DNA of 64,000 nt from SAR86 cluster bacterium SAR86B. Lineage in GTDB: Bacteria > Pseudomonadota > Gammaproteobacteria > Magnimaribacterales > D2472. The translations under genes were made by a program, and so were the position numbers. The stretch spans positions 62,001-126,000 of the forward strand of contig CAJJAC010000007.1 of assembly GCA_905181955.1 (NCBI GenBank), written 5' to 3'. This document shows positions 30,034 to 38,544 of this stretch, piece after piece (position 1 is the stretch's first letter; the number at the start of each line of letters is the position of its first letter). Below the pieces are notes generated by a model. It searched no databases. It was not told the DNA's origin and saw nothing but the letters and a program-made list of their open reading frames with translations.

Positions 30034-31311
30034 TTATCTTTTTCTTGAGGAGGGGATGTTTAATTTAAGACGATATTTAGAAATAGTTCTTCTAGCTAAA
30101 CTGTAACCTTTTTTATTAAGCAATAATGCAATATCTCGATCGCTAAGTTTTGTTTTTTCTGCATCTATAATATTTTTAATTATTTCCATTAACTGAATCG
30201 GCGTCACATTTCTAGTTTTAGATACCGATCTAATCAATAAAGATTTTAAAGGCAAGACACCCCTTGGAGTTTGAATAAATTTAGATCTTAATATGCGAGA
30301 TATGGTTGAGGGATGCAGGCCCAATTCATCTGAAATATCTTTATTTGCTAAAGGCTTTATTTCCAATGGTTCGCTTTCAAAAAAAGCTTGTTGTTTTTTA
30401 CAAATAATCTCTCCAACCCTTAGAACAGTTTCATTTCTTTTTTTTACTGCCCTTAAAAGCCATTTAGCATTTTGTATTTTTTCTACAATACCTTCATTAG
30501 GTCGCTCTTTAAGCTCATGCTGAATGGAATTAACTAACTCCTTATCGATACTTATTACCGGGAATTGGTCATTTATAAAATTTACTACTTTATTGCCCGC
30601 ATCTTCTAGAATTACAAGGTCAGGCACAATATATTGATCTTGACTATAACTAAGCCCGGGAGCTAAATCGCAACTTTTAATTAATTTAATTGATTCGTCT
30701 ATAGATTTTTCTTTATACAGGCTTAATAATTTATTTTTAACTCCCAGAAGGTCCATGTCTGAATTCTCAAAAAGAATAATCTTACAAATTTCTAATAACT
30801 TTAGATCAATTTTTTTTCTACTTAGCTGGATAAAAATAACTTCTTTAATAGTCCTAAAACCTACACCCGCTGGGTCTAACGAGTGTATGACATTCTTTAA
30901 AACACTTTCTATTTCTTTATATGTAAATTGGTAATCTAAGAAATTCTCAATTTCATTTATCTCTTCAATTAATTGCCCTGAATCATCCAAAGAATCAATT
31001 AAAGATGTAGATATTACTTTTTCTTTTTCATTAAGATTTAAATCATTTAATTGAGTTAATAAATTTTCTCTAAGAGATTCATTGGCAACTATATCTTTTT
31101 CATATGGATTAGAAAAAAACTCGTCATCAGTTGAATATTCAGATAGATCAGATTCAGTCTTTTCAAGGAATGGATTTACCTCTATCTCCTCATTAATTTT
31201 CTGAATAATTTCATATCGTGATAACTGCAGAAGATCAATTGATTTTTTAAGTTGCGGTGTAAGAGTGACTTTTTGTTTCTGAGCTAGTTCTCTTATTAAA
31301 GAAATGGCCAT
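30034..31311 (-). CDS. rpoN: RNA polymerase sigma-54 factor
   Basis: Sigma-54 directs polymerase to -24/-12 promoters and needs enhancer-binding activators. The 425-residue protein has region I (KVTLTPQLKKSIDLLQLSRYEI), an acidic region II, the core-binding domain, the helix-turn-helix (LGLHPSTISRILRSKFIQTPRG) and an intact RpoN box (ARRTISKYR). It is about 50 residues shorter than E. coli RpoN but all functional blocks are present. It lies 3 nt after lptB. No sigma-54 activator gene is seen in the window. Confidence 0.94.
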   Translation of the reverse strand: MAISLIRELAQKQKVTLTPQLKKSIDLLQLSRYEIIQKINEEIEVNPFLEKTESDLSEYSTDDEFFSNPYEKDIVANESLRENLLTQLNDLNLNEKEKVISTSLIDSLDDSGQLIEEINEIENFLDYQFTYKEIESVLKNVIHSLDPAGVGFRTIKEVIFIQLSRKKIDLKLLEICKIILFENSDMDLLGVKNKLLSLYKEKSIDESIKLIKSCDLAPGLSYSQDQYIVPDLVILEDAGNKVVNFINDQFPVISIDKELVNSIQHELKERPNEGIVEKIQNAKWLLRAVKKRNETVLRVGEIICKKQQAFFESEPLEIKPLANKDISDELGLHPSTISRILRSKFIQTPRGVLPLKSLLIRSVSKTRNVTPIQLMEIIKNIIDAEKTKLSDRDIALLLNKKGYSLARRTISKYRLKLNIPSSRKR

Positions 31312-31314
31312 TTT

Positions 31315-32034
31315 TTATGAATACATTTCCCCAAGATAAACTTCGCGAACTTTAGGGTTCTTGATTAGCTCTTCAGTAGAGCCCTCAGCAAGAACCTTGC
31401 CCTCACTCAGAATAAGTCCTCTACTGCATATTTCAAGAGCAGCACTAACATTATGATCAGTTATTAATATGCTAATTCCTTGTGAAACAAGTTGATTAAG
31501 TATCTTTTTAATCTCATCAACAGCAATTGGATCTATTCCAGCAAAAGGCTCATCCATGAGTATAATTTTAGGTATAGTCACTAAGCATCTAGCAATCTCC
31601 ACTCTTCTTCTTTGGCCTCCTGAAAGTTCCCTTCCTTTCTGCGAAAGAATACTGCTTAAATTAAACTCCTCAACAACTTTATTAAACCTGCTTAATATAG
31701 CCTCATTATCATCAGAAGATAATTGAGCTAAACCAAGAATATTATCTTTAACAGATAAATTTTGAAAGATTGAAGATTCTTGAGGTAAATATGCAATTCC
31801 AAGTTTCGACCTTTCATGCATCGGCATATTGGTAATATCTTGATTATTAATATAAATATTTCCCTTTGACGGCTTAATTAAACCCGCTATCGAGTAAAAA
31901 GTTGTTGTTTTGCCTGCCCCATTTGGACCCAGTAAGCCAACTATTTCAGAGTCATTCACTTCAAAATTTATATCTTTAATAATATCTCTATTTTTAATTT
32001 TTTTAGATAGTTTTTTTACACTTAGAAGGCTCAT
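31315..32034 (-). CDS. lptB: LPS export ABC transporter ATPase LptB
   Basis: LptB powers extraction of lipopolysaccharide from the inner membrane with LptFG. The 239-residue ABC protein has Walker A GPNGAGKTT at 36-44, the signature LSGGQRRRVEIAR, Walker B IILMDEPFAGIDPIAVDEI and the H-loop TDHNV. The family block YLPQESSIF is present. It lies 2 nt after lptA; lptFG are not in this window. Confidence 0.95.
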   Translation of the reverse strand: MSLLSVKKLSKKIKNRDIIKDINFEVNDSEIVGLLGPNGAGKTTTFYSIAGLIKPSKGNIYINNQDITNMPMHERSKLGIAYLPQESSIFQNLSVKDNILGLAQLSSDDNEAILSRFNKVVEEFNLSSILSQKGRELSGGQRRRVEIARCLVTIPKIILMDEPFAGIDPIAVDEIKKILNQLVSQGISILITDHNVSAALEICSRGLILSEGKVLAEGSTEELIKNPKVREVYLGEMYS

Positions 32035-32036
32035 AT

Positions 32037-32450
32037 TTAATTTAAAATTTTACCGTCTTGTTGGTTAAACTTAATAGAAGAAGATTTAAATTTAATTCCA
32101 TCATTTTCAAAATAAGCTTCACCAGATAATTCAATACTATTATCTTCATATAAAAGTATATTTTTCGCATGGCCTGAAAAGGGTGATTCAGATGCACTAG
32201 AAATTATTTTAGCCATGTCACCTTTAATATTTAATATTTTTTTATTATTGTTATATATAGCACTAGTTCCAGAAATAACTATATAGTCGTTTTTAATTTT
32301 TAACTTGTTAATGAAATGAATTTCATTCTTATCTTTTGATATTTCTATCTTCTCAGATTCAATAAATATGTCATTGTTATTTAAGCTAATTGTTGAATTA
32401 GCAAAAATATTTAGAGTAAAGATACATCCAAGAAATATAAATTTTTTCAA
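32037..32450 (-). CDS. lptA: LPS periplasmic bridge protein LptA
   Basis: LptA forms the periplasmic beta-jellyroll bridge carrying lipopolysaccharide to LptD. The 137-residue product has a signal peptide (about 1-18) and an OstA-like domain (ESEKIEISKDKNEIHFINKLKIKND; GHAKNILLYEDNSIELSGEAYFENDG). It is shorter than E. coli LptA. It starts immediately after kdsD. The kdsC and lptC genes normally between kdsD and lptA are absent. Confidence 0.85.
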   Translation of the reverse strand: MKKFIFLGCIFTLNIFANSTISLNNNDIFIESEKIEISKDKNEIHFINKLKIKNDYIVISGTSAIYNNNKKILNIKGDMAKIISSASESPFSGHAKNILLYEDNSIELSGEAYFENDGIKFKSSSIKFNQQDGKILN

Positions 32451-33416
32451 TTATACAATTCCTGATTGAAGTAAATCGTGCATAGAGATAACTCCAGCAG
32501 CATCATTAGAGGTAAAAACCACTAGTGTGAATATTTTATTTTCTTCCATTATCTTGGCTGCATCAATTGCAAGATCTCCAGATTTAATTGATTTAAAGTC
32601 AGACGTCATTACATCTTTTATGATGGTTTGATTAATATCCAATTTATTACTAATGCATCTTCTCAGATCTCCATCAGTAAATATCCCCACCACTTTATTG
32701 CTCTCTGTTACCAAGGTCATGCCAAGATTCTTATTGGTTATTTCCAATAAAGCTTCACTGAGTAAAGCTTGTGAACTAACTTCAGGCATATCTACTCCTG
32801 CATGCATAACGTCAGATACTAATAAAGTAAGAGCTTTACCAAGTTTTCCTGCTGGATGAGATTTAGCAAAATCATCTTTAGTAAAACCTTTTGCCTGCAG
32901 GAGTGTAACTGCTAATGCATCGCCAAAAGCCATAGCCGCAGTAGTAGAAGAAGTTGGAGCTAAATCAAGTGTGCAAGCCTCTTCAGAAGTCTTAATTTCA
33001 ATATGATTATCTGAGGCTTTTGCAATTGAGGATGTTGCATTGCCTGTAACAGCAATTAATTTTCTAGATACCCTCTTAAGAGCAGGTAGTATTGAAATAA
33101 TTTCCTGTGTTTCACCTGAATTAGAAAACATTAAAATTATATCTTCTTTGCCTATCATTCCCATATCACCATGAGCTGCCTCAGTGGGATGAATAAAAAA
33201 AGAGGGAGTGCCTGTGCTTGATAGAGTGGCTGCTACCTTTTGTGAAACATGACCAGACTTACCGATGCCCATTAGAATTAATTTGCCATTCATCTCTAGA
33301 ACATCTTCACAAAGATTACTAAAGCTATCATTTAACTGATCAGATAATTCTAAAACTACCCTTGATTCAATTTCAAAGATTTTTTTTGCAGCCTCTATGT
33401 AATCAAATTTTTTCAT
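32451..33416 (-). CDS. kdsD: Arabinose-5-phosphate isomerase (KpsF/GutQ family)
   Basis: KdsD converts ribulose 5-phosphate to arabinose 5-phosphate for KDO and lipopolysaccharide core synthesis. The 321 residues contain a SIS sugar-isomerase domain (MGIGKSGHVSQKVAATLSST; HPTEAAHGDMGMI; FSNSGETQEI) and two C-terminal CBS domains (DVMHAGVDMP; GIFTDGDLRR). It is first in the minus-strand kdsD-lptA-lptB-rpoN-mgtE operon and divergent from mlaC with a 45-bp gap. Confidence 0.94.
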   Translation of the reverse strand: MKKFDYIEAAKKIFEIESRVVLELSDQLNDSFSNLCEDVLEMNGKLILMGIGKSGHVSQKVAATLSSTGTPSFFIHPTEAAHGDMGMIGKEDIILMFSNSGETQEIISILPALKRVSRKLIAVTGNATSSIAKASDNHIEIKTSEEACTLDLAPTSSTTAAMAFGDALAVTLLQAKGFTKDDFAKSHPAGKLGKALTLLVSDVMHAGVDMPEVSSQALLSEALLEITNKNLGMTLVTESNKVVGIFTDGDLRRCISNKLDINQTIIKDVMTSDFKSIKSGDLAIDAAKIMEENKIFTLVVFTSNDAAGVISMHDLLQSGIV

Positions 33417-33446
33417 AATTTCATATAATTTTTCTTAACATTCAAA

Positions 33447-33455
33447 TGATATAAT
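33447..33455 (+). promoter_or_regulatory. Extended -10 promoter for mlaC, probably leaderless
   Basis: TGATATAAT is a perfect extended -10 element. The expected start, about 7 nt downstream, coincides with the A of the mlaC ATG at 33462, so the mRNA would have no 5' leader. There is no good -35, as extended -10 promoters allow, and no Shine-Dalgarno before mlaC. Confidence 0.5.
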
Positions 33456-33461
33456 AGAGCA

Positions 33462-34076
33462 ATGTTATCCATACTGAAAAATTATTTTTTATTTATAGTT
33501 ATTCTCTTATCATCTGTGGATGTGATGTCGGAAATAAATCCACATGAGTTTATAGACAGTAAAGCGCAAGAGATGGTTCAAGCTTTAAAAGAAAATAGCG
33601 ACCTGTTTTATACAGATAAAGATGCTTATGAAAATAAAATAAAAGTCATTTTTGAACCAATCATAGATTTCAGAAGAGTTTCAGCACTTGTTATGGGTAA
33701 AAAGTATTATGTTGCATCAACTAAAGACCAAAGATCAGAATTTATAGAAGTTTTTAAAAATTCTTTATTGGATACATATTCTGAAACTCTTGCGCAATGG
33801 CAGGATCAAAAAATAGTTACATATTTTCCAGATAGCCTTGAGTATGAAAAACAAGTAAATGTTAAACAAAATTTATTTACCTCAAGCAGCGTCTATCCAA
33901 TTAAATATACTGTTAGAAAAGATGGCGATGAATGGAAAATAATTAATATAGTTGTTAATGGAGTAAATCTTGGATTAACTTTTCGCAACCAATTCCGAGC
34001 GCTTGCAGATAGTCATGATGGAGATATGAATCAAACAATAGCATCTTGGGTATCTGATGCTGGATTTGATGAATAA
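33462..34076 (+). CDS. mlaC: Periplasmic phospholipid-binding protein MlaC
   Basis: MlaC ferries phospholipids between the outer membrane and the inner-membrane MlaFEDB transporter. The 204-residue protein has a signal peptide (about 1-23) and the Tol_Tol_Ttg2 fold (IDFRRVSALVMGKKYY; FIEVFKNSLLDTYSETL; WKIINIVVNGVNLGLTFRNQF). In related genomes mlaF, mlaE and mlaD precede it and mlaB follows; here it stands alone between kdsD and ibaG. The ATG is the only plausible start. Confidence 0.9.
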   Translation: MLSILKNYFLFIVILLSSVDVMSEINPHEFIDSKAQEMVQALKENSDLFYTDKDAYENKIKVIFEPIIDFRRVSALVMGKKYYVASTKDQRSEFIEVFKNSLLDTYSETLAQWQDQKIVTYFPDSLEYEKQVNVKQNLFTSSSVYPIKYTVRKDGDEWKIINIVVNGVNLGLTFRNQFRALADSHDGDMNQTIASWVSDAGFDE

Positions 34077-34296
34077 AGAAATAATTAAAGCAACAATTCA
34101 AGACGCCTTGCCTGAAGCAAGTCTGGAATTTATTGGAGATGATTGCAATCTGCAACTCTTGATAATTTCTGATAGTTTTGAGGGAATGCCAATAATTAAA
34201 AGACATAGAGTTATCCTGGATTTATTAAGCGACTCTTTTAAATCTGGTGAACTTCACGCCTTAAGTTTAAAAACAAAAACTAATATGGAAAAATAA
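34069..34296 (+). CDS. ibaG: BolA-family protein IbaG
   Basis: IbaG/BolA proteins work with monothiol glutaredoxins in iron-sulfur cluster handling and envelope stress. The 75-residue product shows the BolA fold (TIQDALPEASLEFIGDDCNLQLLIISDSFEGM; RHRVILDLLSD; LHALSLKTKT). ATG 34069, overlapping the mlaC stop, gives the family N-terminus; ATG 34057 would add four residues. The stop overlaps the murA ATG. The ibaG-murA pair is conserved in gammaproteobacteria. Confidence 0.88.
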   Translation: MNKEIIKATIQDALPEASLEFIGDDCNLQLLIISDSFEGMPIIKRHRVILDLLSDSFKSGELHALSLKTKTNMEK

Positions 34297-35555
34297 TGGA
34301 AAAACTCTTAATTAAAGGTGGGAATACTCTTAATGGAGAAATTTCTTGCTCTGGAGCAAAAAATGCTGCCTTGCCGATGATAGCATCAACTATTCTTAAT
34401 AATGAAAAAGTAATATTTAAGAATCTCCCATATCTTCAAGATATAACAACTATGTTTGAATTACTTGGCTCAATGGGCGCAGATATATCGCTTGATGAAA
34501 GTATGGATTTTTCTATTTCTTGTAATAAATTAAATGATTTAGAGGCTAGATACGAGCTTGTAAAAACCATGCGCGCATCTATTTTAGTATTAGGTCCAAT
34601 GGTTGCTAAATATGGCTATGCAAAAATTGCTCTACCTGGAGGTTGTGCAATTGGGTCTCGCCCAGTTAATTTTCATTTAGATGCTTTAAAAGAATTAGGC
34701 GCATCAATTAATCTTAAAAATGGTTATATAGAAGCCAAAGCAGATAAGTTAATTGGAGCTGATATAGTTTTTGAGGGTGTTACCGTAACAGGCACCGAGA
34801 ATATAATGATGGCTGCATGTTTGGCTGAAGGCATAACAACATTAAAAAATGTTGCAATGGAGCCTGAAATATCTGATCTAGCAGACTTATTAAATAAAAT
34901 GGGAGCTAAAGTTCAAGGCGCTGGAACTGAAATGATAACAATTGAGGGAGTTAAGTCACTCCATTCAGCAATTTATTCAATTCCTGCGGACAGAATTGAA
35001 GCAGGAACTTATCTTGTAGCAGCCGCACTTACAGGTGGAGAGATTAAAATCAATTCTATACAGCCGGAAAGGCTTCATATTGTTATAGAGAGACTTAAAC
35101 TAGCTGGCGCAACAATTAATTCAGATAAAAATAGCATAAGTCTTAGTATGAAAAGTAAAAGACCCCTACCTGTGGATATATCAACGTCACCGTTTCCAGG
35201 TTTTCCTACAGACATGCAAGCCCAATTTTCGGTATTAAATGCTTTAGCAGATGGAAATTCAGTAGTACAAGAAAATGTTTTTGAAAATAGGTTTATGCAT
35301 ATTCAAGAATTAAATAGAATGGGTTGTAATATCTCAACTCAAGGCAACCAAGCGAGCATCATTGGCGTTAGGCAAATATCTGGTGCTCAGGTTATGGCAA
35401 CAGATTTAAGGGCCTCAGCAAGCCTTATACTTGCAGGACTAGTTGCAAGCGGTGAAACAATTGTTGATAGGATTTATCACATAGATAGGGGATACGAGAG
35501 AATAGAAGAAAAATTATCTTATCTTGGAGCAGACATCACTCGATTGCCTGGTTAA
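34296..35555 (+). CDS. murA: UDP-GlcNAc 1-carboxyvinyltransferase MurA
   Basis: MurA commits UDP-GlcNAc to peptidoglycan by adding enolpyruvate. The 419 residues have Lys22 and Asn23 (GAKNAALP), the catalytic and fosfomycin-target Cys117 (PGGCAIGSRP) and the Asp of PFPGFPTDMQAQF. Because the Cys is retained, the enzyme would be expected to be fosfomycin-sensitive. It overlaps the end of convergent degS by 20 nt. Confidence 0.97.
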   Translation: MEKLLIKGGNTLNGEISCSGAKNAALPMIASTILNNEKVIFKNLPYLQDITTMFELLGSMGADISLDESMDFSISCNKLNDLEARYELVKTMRASILVLGPMVAKYGYAKIALPGGCAIGSRPVNFHLDALKELGASINLKNGYIEAKADKLIGADIVFEGVTVTGTENIMMAACLAEGITTLKNVAMEPEISDLADLLNKMGAKVQGAGTEMITIEGVKSLHSAIYSIPADRIEAGTYLVAAALTGGEIKINSIQPERLHIVIERLKLAGATINSDKNSISLSMKSKRPLPVDISTSPFPGFPTDMQAQFSVLNALADGNSVVQENVFENRFMHIQELNRMGCNISTQGNQASIIGVRQISGAQVMATDLRASASLILAGLVASGETIVDRIYHIDRGYERIEEKLSYLGADITRLPG

Positions 35556-36564
35556 TAGGTTCAGTTTTTATTGATAAAAGTAATTTATCAGACTCTTCAC
35601 CATTCATGATTTCTAAATCTATAATATCTCCTGGAAATGCTAGCTTTAAAGCTTGCGTTAAATTATTCCAAGACCCAAGACCGCCGTTTATTCCCGTTAT
35701 TAGATCTCCCTCAGTAACGCCAGCTTCAATCAAGGGACCTTTATCTCCAATTTCTATAATTTCAAGGGCAGTAAACTGATTATTATCTGAAAGCCTAATT
35801 GGCCTAACTCTAAAATTACCTATCCAGGCATTTCTTACTTTTCCGTATTTAATAAGCTCTGAGGCAATTTGAAAAACTTTTTCTGAGGGTATAGCAAAAC
35901 CAAGGCCTTCATACGAACCAGTTTGCGAATATATTTTAGTATTAATTCCAACCAAATAACCCTCTTCATTTATAAGGGCCCCGCCAGAATTACCTGGATT
36001 AATAGCAGCATCAGTTTGAATTAATTCAAGATAAGGATTTCCATAATCTCTACCTGTTGCGCTAATTATCCCACTAGTAACAGAAAGCCCTATATTGTAG
36101 GGATTTCCTATAGCAAGAACCTGGTCTCCAATTCTAACTTCAGAGCTATTGCCAACCTCAATAGGCAGCATTTTAAAAGCCACATCTGTTTTGATTACTG
36201 CTATATCAGAATCATTATCTTGACCAACCATTACCCCTTCGCTCATTTCGCCGTTTGTATGACCTATTAATATTTTCCCATTCGGAATCAGCAAATGACT
36301 ATTTGTAACAATATGGCCTTCATCAGAAATTATCACACCTGAACCAATATTTTTTGAATTTGAGTATTGGCTTCTTAAGGTATTTGTATTATTTGAAGTG
36401 TAAATTGTAACTACCGAAGTAATTGCTTTTTCAGAGGCAGTTACAAATTTATTATCATTCTCACCAGAAAATTGTAATAATGCTATTAAAGCAATAACTA
36501 TTAATAACAAAATATAAATAACTTTATTTGAATTTATATTTCTTTCTTTTTGCATAATGCCCAT
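35536..36564 (-). CDS. degS: Membrane-anchored DegS-like serine protease with one PDZ domain
   Basis: DegS/AlgW proteases sense misfolded outer-membrane proteins and cleave anti-sigma factors of the sigma-E type. The 342-residue protein has one N-terminal membrane helix (about 15-31), a trypsin-like domain with His90 (TNSH), Asp120 (NDSDIAVI) and Ser193 (GNSGGAL), and a single C-terminal PDZ domain. An ATG at 36555 gives a version three residues shorter. With either start it lies head-to-head with zapE. The cognate anti-sigma gene is not in the window. Confidence 0.88.
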   Translation of the reverse strand: MGIMQKERNINSNKVIYILLLIVIALIALLQFSGENDNKFVTASEKAITSVVTIYTSNNTNTLRSQYSNSKNIGSGVIISDEGHIVTNSHLLIPNGKILIGHTNGEMSEGVMVGQDNDSDIAVIKTDVAFKMLPIEVGNSSEVRIGDQVLAIGNPYNIGLSVTSGIISATGRDYGNPYLELIQTDAAINPGNSGGALINEEGYLVGINTKIYSQTGSYEGLGFAIPSEKVFQIASELIKYGKVRNAWIGNFRVRPIRLSDNNQFTALEIIEIGDKGPLIEAGVTEGDLITGINGGLGSWNNLTQALKLAFPGDIIDLEIMNGEESDKLLLSIKTEPINQAIE

Positions 36565-37606
36565 TCACGAAAATATTATTAAAAAACTTAAATCTAAAGA
36601 TATCACTTTAGATAGATCTCAACTTGATTTTATTGATATTTTTAACAAGCACAAGCCTGAGAAGTCTAGATTATTTTTTACTTTATCAAAAAATGTTATT
36701 AAGGGCTTCTATTTATGGGGTGATGTGGGAAGAGGGAAGACACTTCTTCTTAACTCTATATATGACGAATTAAATTTAAATAAAGTAAGATTTCATTACA
36801 TTGACTTCATGCAGTCAATTCATAAAAATTTAAAAGAACTTTCTGGTAAAAAAAATCCATTAGATATAATTGCTGATTCTTTAGTATCTAAATATGAATT
36901 AATATTTATTGATGAATTTCAAGTTGAGGATGTTGCTGATGCAATGCTTATTACTAATTTATTTAAAAAACTTTTTAAAAAAGATATCTACTTTTTACTA
37001 TCTTCAAATGCTCACCCAGCCAATCTTTACCTTGAGGGCCTTCAAAGACAAAAATTTATGTCCGCAATAGACTTAATGGAGAAACATCTTAATATCCACG
37101 AATTGAATGGTGATAAGGATTACAGAATTTCATTAATCTCACAATTTGAAAAAAATAATGAATCAGGATTATTCGATAAAAAGAAAATACAAGAATTTAT
37201 TGCATCAACATTTGGTTGTGATGAGTTTAATGATCAAATTGAAATCAATAAAAGAATTTTTAGTTGCAATGGTTTTAATAATTCATTTTTATGGGTAAGT
37301 TTTAATAAATTCTTTCAAGAAGCTTCAAGCGCAAAGGATTATATTGAAATTTGTAACAAATATGACTGGATTTTAATTAATGAATTTAGCTTATGCGATG
37401 ATGATAATGCAGATAGAGTAAGAAGATTTATAAGCTTTATCGATGTTGCTTACAAAGAAAATACAAAGGTCAAATTCTTTGATGAAGGCATTGATCCAAA
37501 AGATTTATACATTGGTAAGAAATTTCAGTATCTCTGGGAGAGATCTCAAAGTAGAATTAATGAAATGAAAAGTAAAAAATATTTGTTAAATTCAGGGAAA
37601 AATTAA
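36557..37606 (+). CDS. zapE: Cell division ATPase ZapE (AFG1 family)
   Basis: ZapE is an AAA+-like ATPase that associates with the Z ring under stress. The 349-residue protein carries Walker A GDVGRGKT at 55-62, Walker B LIFIDEFQVEDVADAML, and AFG1 blocks such as SSNAHPANLYLEGLQRQKF. Length is near the E. coli protein. The start codon lies one base from, or inside, the divergent degS start, so both promoters must lie within the opposite gene. Confidence 0.92.
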   Translation: MPIHENIIKKLKSKDITLDRSQLDFIDIFNKHKPEKSRLFFTLSKNVIKGFYLWGDVGRGKTLLLNSIYDELNLNKVRFHYIDFMQSIHKNLKELSGKKNPLDIIADSLVSKYELIFIDEFQVEDVADAMLITNLFKKLFKKDIYFLLSSNAHPANLYLEGLQRQKFMSAIDLMEKHLNIHELNGDKDYRISLISQFEKNNESGLFDKKKIQEFIASTFGCDEFNDQIEINKRIFSCNGFNNSFLWVSFNKFFQEASSAKDYIEICNKYDWILINEFSLCDDDNADRVRRFISFIDVAYKENTKVKFFDEGIDPKDLYIGKKFQYLWERSQSRINEMKSKKYLLNSGKN

Positions 37607-37624
37607 TTTAAATATATTAAAATA

Positions 37625-37653
37625 TTGCTAATTATTTCCGTAAACATTAATAT
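37625..37653 (+). promoter_or_regulatory. Promoter for rplM-rpsI
   Basis: TTGCTA (37625-37630) and TAATAT (37648-37653) are 17 bp apart in the 70-bp gap between zapE and rplM. The predicted start near 37660 leaves a short leader of about 17 nt. Confidence 0.6.
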
Positions 37654-37676
37654 TGCCGTCTTATAACTTGGGTCAC

Positions 37677-38111
37677 ATGAAAACATTTGCATTAAAAAAG
37701 GAAGAAGTACAAAGAGAATGGTTTGTTATTGACGTAACAGACAAGGTTCTTGGAAGAGTTGCAACAAAAATTGCAGACAGAATTCGTGGTAAAGATAAGC
37801 CAACATTCACACCTCATACAGATGGTGGCGATTATGTTGTTGTTATTAACGCTAAGGATATTAAAGTTACAGGTGCTAAGTATGAGGATAAGAAATACTA
37901 TACTCACTCCTTATATCCTGGTGGATTAAAATCAAGAACTTTTAGAGAGCTTAATGAGACTAAGCCTGAAAAAATTATCGAAGAGGCAGTTAAAGGCATG
38001 CTTCCAAAAAATAAATTAGGAAGATCAATGTTTAAAAAATTAAAAGTCTTTAGTGGCGCAGAACATGAACATGAATCACAACAGCCTAAGGTTTGGGAAC
38101 CAAAAATATGA
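37677..38111 (+). CDS. rplM: 50S ribosomal protein L13
   Basis: L13 is an early-assembly 50S protein. The 144-residue product starts [19 protein letters not shown], matching E. coli L13 from its first residue, so I use ATG 37677 rather than the in-frame codon at 37653, which would lie in the -10 box. The family block [22 protein letters not shown] is intact. Its stop overlaps the rpsI ATG (ATGA). Confidence 0.96.
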   Translation: MKTFALKKEEVQREWFVIDVTDKVLGRVATKIADRIRGKDKPTFTPHTDGGDYVVVINAKDIKVTGAKYEDKKYYTHSLYPGGLKSRTFRELNETKPEKIIEEAVKGMLPKNKLGRSMFKKLKVFSGAEHEHESQQPKVWEPKI

Positions 38112-38500
38112 AATCAGAAATACATTATGCAACTGGAAGAAGAAAAACTTCTTCTGCAAGAGTATATTTAACAAAAGGAAAGGGCGATATCACAGTAAAT
38201 GATCGCGCACTCGACGTCTACTTTGGAAGAAAAGTTGCTCAGATGTTAGTTATGCAACCACTTGAATTAACCGAATCTCTAGAGAAATTTGATATTAAAG
38301 TAATGGTAAAAGGTGGAGGCAGTTTTGGCCAAGCCGGGGCTATTAGACACGGTATCTCAAGAGCTTTGATGTCTTATGATGAAGAACTTAGACCTCAACT
38401 TAAGTCAGCTGGACTTCTTACAAGAGATTCTAGAAAAGTTGAAAGAAAGAAACCAGGTTTAGTTAAAGCAAGGAAAAGCAAACAGTTTTCAAAACGTTAA
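38108..38500 (+). CDS. rpsI: 30S ribosomal protein S9
   Basis: S9 binds the 30S head, and its C-terminal Lys-Arg tail reaches the P-site tRNA. The 130-residue product has [30 protein letters not shown] and the expected end SKQFSKR. ATG 38108 is the family start; the frame stays open to 38093. rplM and rpsI are translationally coupled. Confidence 0.96.
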   Translation: MKSEIHYATGRRKTSSARVYLTKGKGDITVNDRALDVYFGRKVAQMLVMQPLELTESLEKFDIKVMVKGGGSFGQAGAIRHGISRALMSYDEELRPQLKSAGLLTRDSRKVERKKPGLVKARKSKQFSKR

Positions 38501-38530
38501 AAGTTTTTCAAGAGTTATTCACTTTTTAAC
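38496..38530 (+). terminator. Weak hairpin between rpsI and petA
   Basis: GTTAAAAGT (38496-38504) pairs with ACTTTTTAAC (38521-38530) with one bulged T and a 16-nt loop, followed by TTT. It might partly terminate the ribosomal-protein transcript before petABC. The stem is AT-rich and includes the rpsI stop codon. Confidence 0.3.
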
Positions 38531-38544
38531 TTTAGGAGAAGACA

